Below, piece after piece: positions 28,301-35,418 of a stretch of 64,000 nt of DNA. Every line of letters starts with the position of its first letter. Within the stretch, counting starts at the first letter, position 1. This DNA comes from CAWAHD01 sp963781785 (GTDB lineage: Bacteria > Planctomycetota > Planctomycetia > Isosphaerales > Isosphaeraceae). The stretch spans positions 2,976,001 through 3,040,000 of the forward strand of contig CAWAHD010000005.1 of the NCBI GenBank assembly GCA_963781785.1, read 5' to 3'. A program made the position numbers and the translations under genes. Under the pieces are notes generated by a model. The model did not search any database. It was not told the DNA's origin and was given only the letters and a program-made list of their open reading frames with translations.

Positions 28301-28545
28301 AGAACGATGTCGCCCAGCCGGGTCAGGAGGTCTTGCTGCTCAATCCCGACGCCAAGCCCAATGAAAACCCGGTCAAGAGCCAGACAAAAACGAAGAAAGA
28401 TGGAACCTACTCGTTCCCGGATCTCAAGCCAGGAAAGTATCGGGTCTACTGTTTCAAGGACGCCACCAACCGGCGCGACACCAAAGACGTGACCGTCTCG
28501 TCCGGCGAGACCGTCCAGCGAGATCTCGACCTGATCCTGCCGTGA
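25249..28545 (+). CDS. Large extracytoplasmic part of the second giant gene, with C-terminal carboxypeptidase-regulatory-like domain
   Basis: In-frame coding sequence is evident from about 25150 (LLQQLARRAARARPGSWDDE) and runs for about 1,130 residues. The first 350 residues are helical (SLWHQTVEAAHQLDLLLEK, RGLARAARSVHGKLLDLD). The remainder consists of repeated beta-sandwich-like domains, and the last 90 residues (IQGKVTENDVAQPGQEV, DGTYSFPDLKPGKYRV) form a carboxypeptidase-regulatory or SdrD-B-like immunoglobulin fold. With the upstream frame it makes a protein of about 1,680 residues: cytoplasmic tail, one membrane helix, pseudo-caspase and long extracytoplasmic arm. It is convergent with the tssM-like gene, whose frame overlaps its last 100 bp. 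A role as an envelope-spanning scaffold is inferred. Confidence 0.65.
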   Translation: MTWETVLLAEEANNRPGTLPWVRDLLDEADVLRHEAQVLLLPEAYGYASDIHISKLWQDVHDKYVFIDNCQKKIRNGQIVLDRARAALPAYLPYLETAGRVGHESLWHQTVEAAHQLDLLLEKPQASSDSEHLSRDRLELLSGSLAGATQKLDAQLTELLRPFQPEDIRSVIRQCESTRPQPGLAEEVEAILATPFPPAADRARLWAAGLVLDRRLGELPIRDPGSSSDSARSSRERREAVRDLAIRRTRRLWALWQLASPKTTGSGLDDAVDAASESKAEGRSSGVDRASDLTALARAWRGLARAARSVHGKLLDLDASAERQEGDDRPGWITPAFTLSLSSNPARQSRDRDHLAARAWLARHYLYESRDLHKLVDPEGFYETAALECSRSDRLPPETWLTMDPGEESASGVTLSQRMNRAEPSIRILVDGPGAAPRQKLTLKVLEPDDPRLVVGPASADLEIPVQTQHTETIKVEWAEDRAGEVSGPPPAGMIIQARLPNERVYHLLVPLSINAESSRPRLVLRTDPSQGNDVSFKGFRLRALPMRQSYFLLVRNPSPVARDVIVEIVAGAKVLPAGGGKAFHVNGGATVPVPSFETPAPKPDGPLQEAPSGLKVLLRDSAAGQVLDEQPLEPAIAAPLEYLKVTQARFIPTRPGNQRNRLEVSLESLPQMTGPPALVKLIVPSDKEIFPAFREPPLGTLEGPLKPAGERLDLYAEDIKLDPAADEVGKFQLTIDGLERAIWYQTRFIVQDARPQLATVVSTPRVRFQHTIEVKQGQRARLHVVFAVDNAPPGSKLVFELGRYKNGKMATEIPRWEETPRQGHIGFDPKGEAGAILFEASIQDWVRDFDIAQIRGPRRLEASLIEPRTRKVLATWGTDEVLDDLPPEGASIVLVDEVPKGTSRLAVKATVTPPAAGIKDVAFIVGSEADFAKAEADRKTVAGEPVGDDQRAWEATLPLPKDAVAKLVVTVRFTSRKGLTAYAHKDVLVREPPPSPEEAAAKPVADKPGAIQGKVTENDVAQPGQEVLLLNPDAKPNENPVKSQTKTKKDGTYSFPDLKPGKYRVYCFKDATNRRDTKDVTVSSGETVQRDLDLILP

Positions 28546-30278
28546 GTGAGCTCCTGGCTAGAGGGCACGCGGCCTGAAGCGGGGCCATCGGTCCGTGTGA
28601 TCGTAGGTCTGCCAACCGCCGTGTTTGCGGCGTCGGCGGGGGGCTGATCGACGGAGCGGAAGAACACCCGCCAGCCGATCAGAAACAGGATGGCCAGGAC
28701 TCCCAGGCCGATCACGCAAGAGAAGAGCAACTTGAAGCGGCCAGCCCACTGCAGGAACCGAGCGTCCTGATCCAGGGCGTCCGAGGTCCAGGTCACGTTG
28801 TCTTGATTCTGGACGATCTTCGTCAGGACCTTGGGGACGAAGGCCTGCTGGGTGGCAAAGTCCGCGCCGGTGGCCGCGAAATAGCATCCGCCGAAAAGCA
28901 CTGGCTGGCCCGGTAGCTGTGGAATGCAGTCTTTCACAAGCCGGGCGACCCGGGCCAGCCGGTCTCTCCGCTGATAGAGACCGAACAAGAACCGGAAGAG
29001 ACGGGCGTTGGCCTGCAAGACCTCCGAGGCGTCCAAGCCCTCTGGCACCTCGACCTCGAACATCGAGTGGACCATCGACGGGAACAGGGCGTTGACGCTC
29101 CATTCGACCGAAGTCGCGATCCGGGTCGGAATCTCTTCAGGGTTGATCGGTTTCAAGGGTTGCTTGTCGGGGTCATCAATATCGTGCGGGACAAGATCCC
29201 ATCCTTTTCCCATTCGTTCGTTGACCACGTTCGATTTCAATCGCTCGCGAAACTCGGTGAAACCGACCAGCTTTTCCAGGTCGGAGATCAGCACCCAGAC
29301 GGGACAGCGAATCTGGAAAACCCCGAACGTCTCGATCAGGTCGGTACGGCACGCACTGGTGAATTCGTCGGCGTTATCGGTGCGTTCGGCGGCGAGAATC
29401 GGCACGCGGACCAGCACGCCGTTGATCGGGCAGAGACCTTGGCGATCGCGCGCGATCAGGTGGCACAGGTGACGGAGGCGGGCCGATGATCGCTTGGTCG
29501 AGATGGCGTTCTTCTTCGGGTGCTGCGGGCCGTGCGCTGGTCGCTGTCCAGCCTGCTGGAAAAGTTGATGCAACTTATCTTGATCGAAGTCTTCGATGCC
29601 GATCGTCTTGTCGCGGCCAGCGGGCTTGGCACGGGTCGTCAGGCCAGTCAGCGAAGAGAGCCTCGCTTCGTCCTCTTCGGCCTGCGAGGGATCCTGCTGG
29701 CCCAGCAGCGAGACGCCGGGGCACGTCACCCAGATCCCGTCGGAATTGGCGGTAACGTGCAACGGTTCGGCGGGGTCGTTGGGAACCTGTTTGACCGGGG
29801 CCCTGAGACCGGCGGCGTGGAACAGCGCGGCGTCCGAGGTGGCGGCAGGTGCCAGGACCAGGAACAGGGGTGTTTCGTCCAGATGAATGCCGGCGCCGAT
29901 CAATGCCTCGACAGCCTGGCTCCAGGCCCGATCGATGTCCCGGAACTCCGAAGTCACCGGCGCCACGGGGACGCGCACCAAAGAGTAGAGCCACCACCCG
30001 AGCCAGAGCGCGGCATACAGGCAGAACGCGAAGAGGGGGAGCCAGAACTCGCGGATCCGGCTGTGGGGGATCACCCGCTTCAGGCCGATCAACTCGGCCT
30101 GGTTGAGCAGCGCCAGACCCGCCAGCACCACGGCCAGCAAGACGCCCCTCGCCATCCACGCGCCGATCGAGCTCGCGGCGTCCGCCTGGCTGGGCCGGCC
30201 TCCGCGGAACATCGGAAACGCCAGGCCAAACAGGCCCCCGATCAGCTCCAAGGGTTTCGCCAGAATGTTTATCATCAA
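28446..30278 (-). CDS. tssM: Short TssM/IcmF-like type VI secretion membrane protein
   Basis: TssM is the inner-membrane core of the TssJLM complex. This 610-residue protein has two transmembrane helices (about 44-58 and 79-100), a cytoplasmic domain and a third helix (about 516-540), the TssM N-terminal plan. Two things differ. The P-loop position reads FLVLAPAATSDAALF before HAAGLRAPV, so the GxxxxGK(T/S) is gone. The periplasmic domain of several hundred residues that makes TssM 1,100-1,300 long is absent, leaving only about 70 residues after the third helix. VWVLISDLEKLVGFTEF matches the family's conserved region. The gene follows tssL by about 30 bp. Its last 30 codons overlap the convergent giant gene, so the exact C-terminus is uncertain. 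Confidence 0.75.
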   Translation of the reverse strand: MMINILAKPLELIGGLFGLAFPMFRGGRPSQADAASSIGAWMARGVLLAVVLAGLALLNQAELIGLKRVIPHSRIREFWLPLFAFCLYAALWLGWWLYSLVRVPVAPVTSEFRDIDRAWSQAVEALIGAGIHLDETPLFLVLAPAATSDAALFHAAGLRAPVKQVPNDPAEPLHVTANSDGIWVTCPGVSLLGQQDPSQAEEDEARLSSLTGLTTRAKPAGRDKTIGIEDFDQDKLHQLFQQAGQRPAHGPQHPKKNAISTKRSSARLRHLCHLIARDRQGLCPINGVLVRVPILAAERTDNADEFTSACRTDLIETFGVFQIRCPVWVLISDLEKLVGFTEFRERLKSNVVNERMGKGWDLVPHDIDDPDKQPLKPINPEEIPTRIATSVEWSVNALFPSMVHSMFEVEVPEGLDASEVLQANARLFRFLFGLYQRRDRLARVARLVKDCIPQLPGQPVLFGGCYFAATGADFATQQAFVPKVLTKIVQNQDNVTWTSDALDQDARFLQWAGRFKLLFSCVIGLGVLAILFLIGWRVFFRSVDQPPADAANTAVGRPTITRTDGPASGRVPSSQELTHGRIRSRSRWTVSPDETVTSLVSRRLVASLKQ

Positions 30279-30310
30279 TTATTGAATAGACTAATTCGAG
30301 GAGCGGGAGA

Positions 30311-30967
30311 TCATGAAGCCAGGAACTGCCACAGAATGAGCAGCACCACGACGACCAGGATCGACAGGCCACCGTAGACCGCCACGACCCGCAGCAGGGC
30401 ATCACGGCCGAGCAGCGATTCGGTATTCCTCGCGAACTCGACGTCGCCCGATTTCCAGTCGCTCATCTGGGTGACTTTCTTCCGCATCAAGTCGACGTAT
30501 TCCCGGACTTTCGCCGGATTGTCCTTGTGCTGACCACGGAACCCCAGCGCCACGCAGAGAAGAAAGGCCTCGACTGCGTTGGGCCCGGGCTTGTGGGGAA
30601 CGGTGGGAGTGAGGGGCTGCTGGAGTGCGATATCCGCTTGGTCCCAGAACTTCTTGAACCGGTCGCGGCTCTTGAAGAGAGCACGCTCGAGGATCTTGTT
30701 CTCCCAGCCTTTCCACTTGGAGTGAATCGTGAACAACTCGTCGATCCAGCAAGCCAGCGCATATCGAGCGCCCAGGAATACCGTCCTGTCGCCCACGTAG
30801 TCAAATCCGAATTCTTCCCTGCCGGACTGGTCTTTCTCCGGAAGGAGATCGACCAGCTCGCGCTGTTCCGTCTCGAGGTTGAGGTCCTCACCCTGACTCA
30901 GCCGGTCCCGGAGATCGAGAGCGCGGGAGATGACGGCGTACACGAGGTCGCGGAACTCTGGAGTCAT
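30311..30967 (-). CDS. tssL: Type VI secretion protein TssL (DotU/IcmH)
   Basis: The product has 218 residues and is short-form TssL: a helical cytoplasmic domain with YALACWIDELFTIHSKWKGW and FKKFWDQADIAL, the conserved EAFLLCVALGFRGQH segment, and one C-terminal transmembrane helix (about 195-217). TssL binds TssM and anchors the baseplate adaptor TssK to the inner membrane. No peptidoglycan-binding OmpA-like extension is present. It sits between tssK and tssM in the same direction with short spacing, consistent with an operon. Confidence 0.85.
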   Translation of the reverse strand: MTPEFRDLVYAVISRALDLRDRLSQGEDLNLETEQRELVDLLPEKDQSGREEFGFDYVGDRTVFLGARYALACWIDELFTIHSKWKGWENKILERALFKSRDRFKKFWDQADIALQQPLTPTVPHKPGPNAVEAFLLCVALGFRGQHKDNPAKVREYVDLMRKKVTQMSDWKSGDVEFARNTESLLGRDALLRVVAVYGGLSILVVVVLLILWQFLAS

Positions 30968-31043
30968 GGAGAAGATCTTCTCACGGCCGGGCCTTCGGGG
31001 TGGGTGACTTACTCATCGAGTTAACGCGTGAATCGACTTCAGG

Positions 31044-32495
31044 TCAGCGGCGGCCGCTGGCGGGGGGCTGCGCACCGTCGACTTTTGTCAGGACATACAA
31101 GGTGAATTCGAACGGAATCCCCTCGGCGTCGTCCTCCATTTTCTTTAGCTTAACCTCTTCTTTGTGGTCAATGTCACCGTCGACCAGATATTCGTTGAAC
31201 CGGATCGCCAGCCGCTTCGACGCCTCAACATAGTCCCATTCCCTCGGCTGAAGCCTGCGGTTGATCTGAAAATAGGTCATGCCCCTGGGCAGAACTTTGG
31301 GCGGGTTGCTCACGTGGTCGAATGTCAGTGTTCCACCCCCGGCGGTGAAGCTGGGATCGATGCGATCCGGACTGCCGACCTTCATGTCGACATTTTGAAT
31401 CTGCTCGACGCATTTTTCGTCCCCGAGCGGACTGGTCACGCCGATATAGAGCGGCGCCTTCTGGTCCAGCCACGCCTGCTCCAGCCGCACCTGCATCTGC
31501 GGGCCATGACCGACAAAGGGAAGCTTGTGGTAACTAGGTTCCGGTACGATCGACAACAGCTCGTCCAGGTATTCCCTCACCTTGTTGAAGCAGCCCCACA
31601 GGTCGTCATGGTCGTAGCGAGGGATCTCCGGCGGCCGGCGCAGCTCTTCTTTGAAGATCGCCAGGCTGCCGACCAACCGGCACAGCTCCTGGTACGCATC
31701 GAGGGGGTGAACCCCATCGAGAAACGCCAGGTTCGTGAGCGTGGCATACGCCTCATTAAGCACCCGGAGCTGCGCGAAAATCAGGATGACGTCCGGCTCG
31801 GTGCTTTCCAGCCTGAGCTTCCCGTTGACAGCCTGCGTGGCCAATTTTTCGATCTTGCGTCCCACCCCGTGGTAGACAGCCTCGAGAACCCCGACCTTGA
31901 GATCGTGCCAGGCGTCGCACGCCAGGACCGGCGGGAAGTACGTCGGATCCAATTGGGGCGTCGGCGCAACAGGACCCACCTTCTCGATCCGCGCGATCGG
32001 AATCGTCTGATATCCCTTCCTGTCCTGGGTGGAAAGGAGCAGCTTGAGATTGAGCCGCCGGATCGGGATCGGCTGAGGATTGACTCCCAGGTTCTCGTCC
32101 TCGAGTTGCTGCGTGATCACGTAGTACCGCATCTGGTCGGCTGGACCCTCGCTGGCGACGTTGGGCTGATTCGACTTCAGCACCGGTATGGCCAGATGCA
32201 CAGTCACTTTCGGGCTGCTCTCGAGTGCTGGCTTCAAATCGAGGTCAGGAAGCGGACCGTCCTCGGGAACCTCGATCAAGGTTCCGTCGCCAAGCCGGGC
32301 CTTGAGAGCACTGACCGAAAACCGGAAGTTACTGAGTGCGTCGTGACTGAGCGTGAGCGATCGAAGACCCCAGTTATGGTGCAGGGCCCATTTCTGATCG
32401 AGCTGCAACAGCCGGACTAATTGCCGATGCTCGGTCAGAAAATGGTGCTGCCGCAGGAACATTCCTTCGTGCCAGTGAACCTCGCCGCTGGGCAT
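31044..32495 (-). CDS. tssK: Type VI secretion baseplate protein TssK (ImpJ/VasE)
   Basis: The product has 483 residues and the characteristic start VHWHEGMFLRQHHFL, then the shell domain (PIPIRRLNLKLLL, FPPVLACDAW), a helical middle domain with the EAYATLTNLAFLDGVHPLDAYQELCRLVGSL segment, and a C-terminal head domain (LYIGVTSPL, YFQINR, EFTLYVL). Length and order match the family. TssK links the baseplate to the TssL/TssM membrane complex. It is the first gene of the minus-strand tssK-tssL-tssM unit and is divergent from the kinase gene across 408 bp. Confidence 0.92.
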   Translation of the reverse strand: MPSGEVHWHEGMFLRQHHFLTEHRQLVRLLQLDQKWALHHNWGLRSLTLSHDALSNFRFSVSALKARLGDGTLIEVPEDGPLPDLDLKPALESSPKVTVHLAIPVLKSNQPNVASEGPADQMRYYVITQQLEDENLGVNPQPIPIRRLNLKLLLSTQDRKGYQTIPIARIEKVGPVAPTPQLDPTYFPPVLACDAWHDLKVGVLEAVYHGVGRKIEKLATQAVNGKLRLESTEPDVILIFAQLRVLNEAYATLTNLAFLDGVHPLDAYQELCRLVGSLAIFKEELRRPPEIPRYDHDDLWGCFNKVREYLDELLSIVPEPSYHKLPFVGHGPQMQVRLEQAWLDQKAPLYIGVTSPLGDEKCVEQIQNVDMKVGSPDRIDPSFTAGGGTLTFDHVSNPPKVLPRGMTYFQINRRLQPREWDYVEASKRLAIRFNEYLVDGDIDHKEEVKLKKMEDDAEGIPFEFTLYVLTKVDGAQPPASGRR

Positions 32496-32622
32496 ATTCG
32501 ACGTCGCTTTCCAGGTCGACTATCTCTGTGGCCGAACGCTGATGCGCGACCACTCCCCTTGAGAAAATCCCCTCATGTTTTCATCTTCCCGACGCCGATC
32601 GGCGCCGGCAAGGCACGATCAT

Positions 32623-32638
32623 AGCAAATCCGTGCCCA
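32623..32638 (-). promoter_or_regulatory. Possible sigma-54-like promoter for tssKLM
   Basis: In the 408-bp divergent gap between tssK and the kinase gene the minus strand reads TGGGCACGGATTTGCT. It has -24-like (GGGCAC) and -12-like (TTTGCT) elements of an RpoN promoter; the GG/GC spacing is 9 or 10 bp depending on which G pair is used, and 10 is canonical. It lies about 130 bp upstream of tssK. Type VI clusters in other bacteria are often sigma-54 dependent. The rest of the gap holds a short GCCGATCGGC palindrome (about 32594-32603) and nothing else recognised. Confidence 0.25.
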
Positions 32639-32903
32639 TATTTCTCGCAACCCGTCCAGGATTCCGGGTTCACACCGACCACTGCCGGGCCGTCCGGACT
32701 GCGGGCGATGGGGACGTTTCGGTCCCGCTCCGCGCTCACTCATCCAGCATTCCAGGACGCGTCGGCCAGAATTCACTTTCGGTGACGAGCACCCGCCGGA
32801 TACAATGCATGACTGGCAGTCGCATTCGGTGGCTCAACCAGTTTGTTCGCGCTTCGTGCCATTTCGAGCGACCACGACGGGTCGCTGCCGGGGAGAAACC
32901 GAG

Positions 32904-35276
32904 ATGCCGCACCCTTCCGATCTCTCAGCTCGCGATCTGGACGACGGCACCTGGTACCCGCCCACGCAGTCCGAAACCAGCTCCTCACACGAGCCATCAC
33001 CTCCGCCGGATGCCACGACCGCAGGCTTTACCACGCCCTCCTCCCTGCCGCCTTCCACCCCCGTGCCGGATCCCGCAGGGCTCGACTCCGACGATCCGGA
33101 CGAAGCCACGCCCAAACCCGATTCCGAACGGTCCGATGAGTGGGACCTCATTCCTCCGCCGATCATCGAGAAATGCCAGGTGCTTTTCGGCAAGTACTTG
33201 CTCGAGAAGAAGATCGGTGAAGGAGGGATGGGCGAGGTCTGGCTGGCTGACGACCTCGACTTGATTCGTGATACCGCGCTCAAATTGATCAAGCCCGACA
33301 TCGTCCGAAACGATAGGGTTTGGCGCCGATTCCAGCGCGAAGCTCGATTGATGGCCAAGCTCAACCATCCCAACGCAGTGACCGTGTACGCGCACAAACG
33401 GGCACACTCGATGGGTTACATCGCGATGGAATTCGTTCGGGGCCAGAGCCTCGACAAGTACCTGGCCCAGCGCAACGGCGAGCCGATGTCCCTGGCGTGG
33501 ACCGCCCAGATACTGGATCAACTCTGCTCGGTCCTCCAGGACGCCCACGGCTACGTGGACGAGAAGACCGGCAAGGCCAAACCGATCATCCACCGCGATC
33601 TCAAGCCGTCGAACCTGATGCTGGTCGACAACAAGCCGCCGGGCCAGAACCTCAAGGTGCTGGACTTCGGCATCGCCAAGATCATCGAAGACGAAGGCAA
33701 CCCCGATGTGACCATGCCCGACGAATTCGTGGGAACGCCTGCCTACATGAGCCCGGAGCAGATTCCGGCGACCACGGCCAAGCAAGCGAAAAGAACGATC
33801 GACAGCCGGAGCGACCTCTATTCGGTCGGGGTGATCCTCTACGAATTCCTGTCCGGGCGCCGGCCGTTCCAGGGCCCACCGTACAAGGTGATGCACGACC
33901 ACGTCAACATGCCGCCGCCGCCGTTTCCGACGGAAGGCGCGGGGTGTTGCGTTCCCCTCGCGGTGGAGCGCCTGGTGAGGCAGTGCCTGGAGAAGGACCC
34001 CAACAAACGCCCCCGGACCGCGCGCGAGCTCGCGGAGCAATTCCGGGCGGCGATCCCCCGCGAGGCCGGACTGACCCCCAAGCCCTTCCCCAGGCGAAAG
34101 GTGGCCGCCGCGGCCCTGTGTGCCGTTCTGTTGGTCCTGACCGCCGGGGCCGGCACGTGGGGCTATCGCAAGATGATCGGCAAGACGACCAGCGACGGAC
34201 CACACGCCGGCGGCGAGCGAGTCGACCCTTCGTCGACCGACCTACCGATCACGCCGTCCCATGCCAGCGCCTCTCTTCCCGAGGGCTACGAAATCGTCGA
34301 GCCCGCCCCCAACGCGGCCAACCAGGCGATCCGCATCCGGCGACGCTCCACGAACGTCGAGTTCAAGCGACTCAAGACGGGGGCCTACATCCCCGTCGCC
34401 TATGAACCCGAGTCGAGCGATTTGAACGAGCTGGTAGAGAGCATCTGGCCGCGGGTCATCGTTCGCTCGTCGAACAAGAAGGTCCGGTTCATCCGGATTC
34501 CCGGCAAGACGTTTCACATGGGCGATACTCGGCCACCTCGTCCGGCCGCCGACTCGCAACTTAACCCCTGTACTCCGCACTGGGTGCGCGTGTCAGGGTT
34601 CTACATTCAGGAGACCGAGATCAACCACGGAGAGATCGAGGACTACCTGCGGGACGACCACCCGGAGGCAGCCGATAACCTGAGGGAATGGAAGGGGTAT
34701 TACCAGAGATTGCGAGCGAACACCAAACCCGAAGCGAGAGCCAAGCAATTTCCGGCGGTGTGTCTCAGTTACGTCGCAGCTCGGAAGTACGCCGAGGACA
34801 TGAGCGGCCGGCTGCCGCGAGAGGCCGAATGGGAATTCGCGGCCAAATCCTGCAACGACGACTTTGTTTATCCTTGGCCCGGGAAACTGTTGACCAAGAG
34901 AGGGGGCAAACCGAAGGCGAACGTTTCGAATCCGAGCATTCCGACATTTCCCCAAGAGGTCGAGTCGTTCCTGGAAGACAAAACCGATCAGTCGGTCCTC
35001 AACCTGGCCGGCAACGTTCGCGAACTGTGCCTCGACGCCTATGAGCCTTATGCGAAGATAATCAATGCGGGAAATTCGACCGACGAGCCCCTGCGCGATC
35101 CTTGTGTCGATGTCGCACCGCGCCCAGAGACTTCGACCAGGTACGTCGTGAGGGGAAGTTCGTACCTGGCGAAGGCGCACATGGCAATGGCCTTTCAACG
35201 GGACAGTGTAGCAGCCGAGAATCCCGCCGATGACATCGGATTTCGGATCGTGATCGAGTGTCCCCCCGCTCCCTGA
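32904..35276 (+). CDS. Ser/Thr protein kinase with transmembrane helix and FGE/SUMF1-like C-terminal domain
   Basis: Start 32904 follows GGGGAG; the product has 790 residues. After a disordered Pro/Ser-rich N-terminus comes a complete Hanks-type kinase: GEGGMGEVW loop, Lys127 in ALKLI, HRDLKPSNL with Asp232, DFG at 254 and GTPAYMSPEQ, so it should be active. A transmembrane helix follows at about 400-421. The extracytoplasmic part ends in a formylglycine-generating-enzyme-like domain (IPGKTFHMGDT, GFYIQETEINHGE, LPREAEWEFAAK, NLAGNVRELCLD, RGSSYL, IGFRIV). I see no clear catalytic Cys pair, so it is probably a ligand- or partner-binding module. Divergent from tssK, it is a good candidate for a PpkA-like kinase that controls secretion by threonine phosphorylation; the partner phosphatase and FHA protein are not in the window. 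Confidence 0.85.
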   Translation: MPHPSDLSARDLDDGTWYPPTQSETSSSHEPSPPPDATTAGFTTPSSLPPSTPVPDPAGLDSDDPDEATPKPDSERSDEWDLIPPPIIEKCQVLFGKYLLEKKIGEGGMGEVWLADDLDLIRDTALKLIKPDIVRNDRVWRRFQREARLMAKLNHPNAVTVYAHKRAHSMGYIAMEFVRGQSLDKYLAQRNGEPMSLAWTAQILDQLCSVLQDAHGYVDEKTGKAKPIIHRDLKPSNLMLVDNKPPGQNLKVLDFGIAKIIEDEGNPDVTMPDEFVGTPAYMSPEQIPATTAKQAKRTIDSRSDLYSVGVILYEFLSGRRPFQGPPYKVMHDHVNMPPPPFPTEGAGCCVPLAVERLVRQCLEKDPNKRPRTARELAEQFRAAIPREAGLTPKPFPRRKVAAAALCAVLLVLTAGAGTWGYRKMIGKTTSDGPHAGGERVDPSSTDLPITPSHASASLPEGYEIVEPAPNAANQAIRIRRRSTNVEFKRLKTGAYIPVAYEPESSDLNELVESIWPRVIVRSSNKKVRFIRIPGKTFHMGDTRPPRPAADSQLNPCTPHWVRVSGFYIQETEINHGEIEDYLRDDHPEAADNLREWKGYYQRLRANTKPEARAKQFPAVCLSYVAARKYAEDMSGRLPREAEWEFAAKSCNDDFVYPWPGKLLTKRGGKPKANVSNPSIPTFPQEVESFLEDKTDQSVLNLAGNVRELCLDAYEPYAKIINAGNSTDEPLRDPCVDVAPRPETSTRYVVRGSSYLAKAHMAMAFQRDSVAAENPADDIGFRIVIECPPAP

Positions 35277-35418
35277 GCGCCGTATTCAACCTGATGGAGG
35301 GCGACACTTTGCTCGCCGGGACCAGAGGGAGCGGGCGGCACTTTCCATCAGCCGGCGTCGCTCGAAGGCAGCCGGATCCGCGACGAATCGTTCCCAGACC
35401 CGCACGGAGAGAACACCC

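Noticed and set aside
29008..32420. Plus-strand frames of 140-418 codons
   Set aside because: They are antisense to tssK, tssL and tssM, which are recognisable families.
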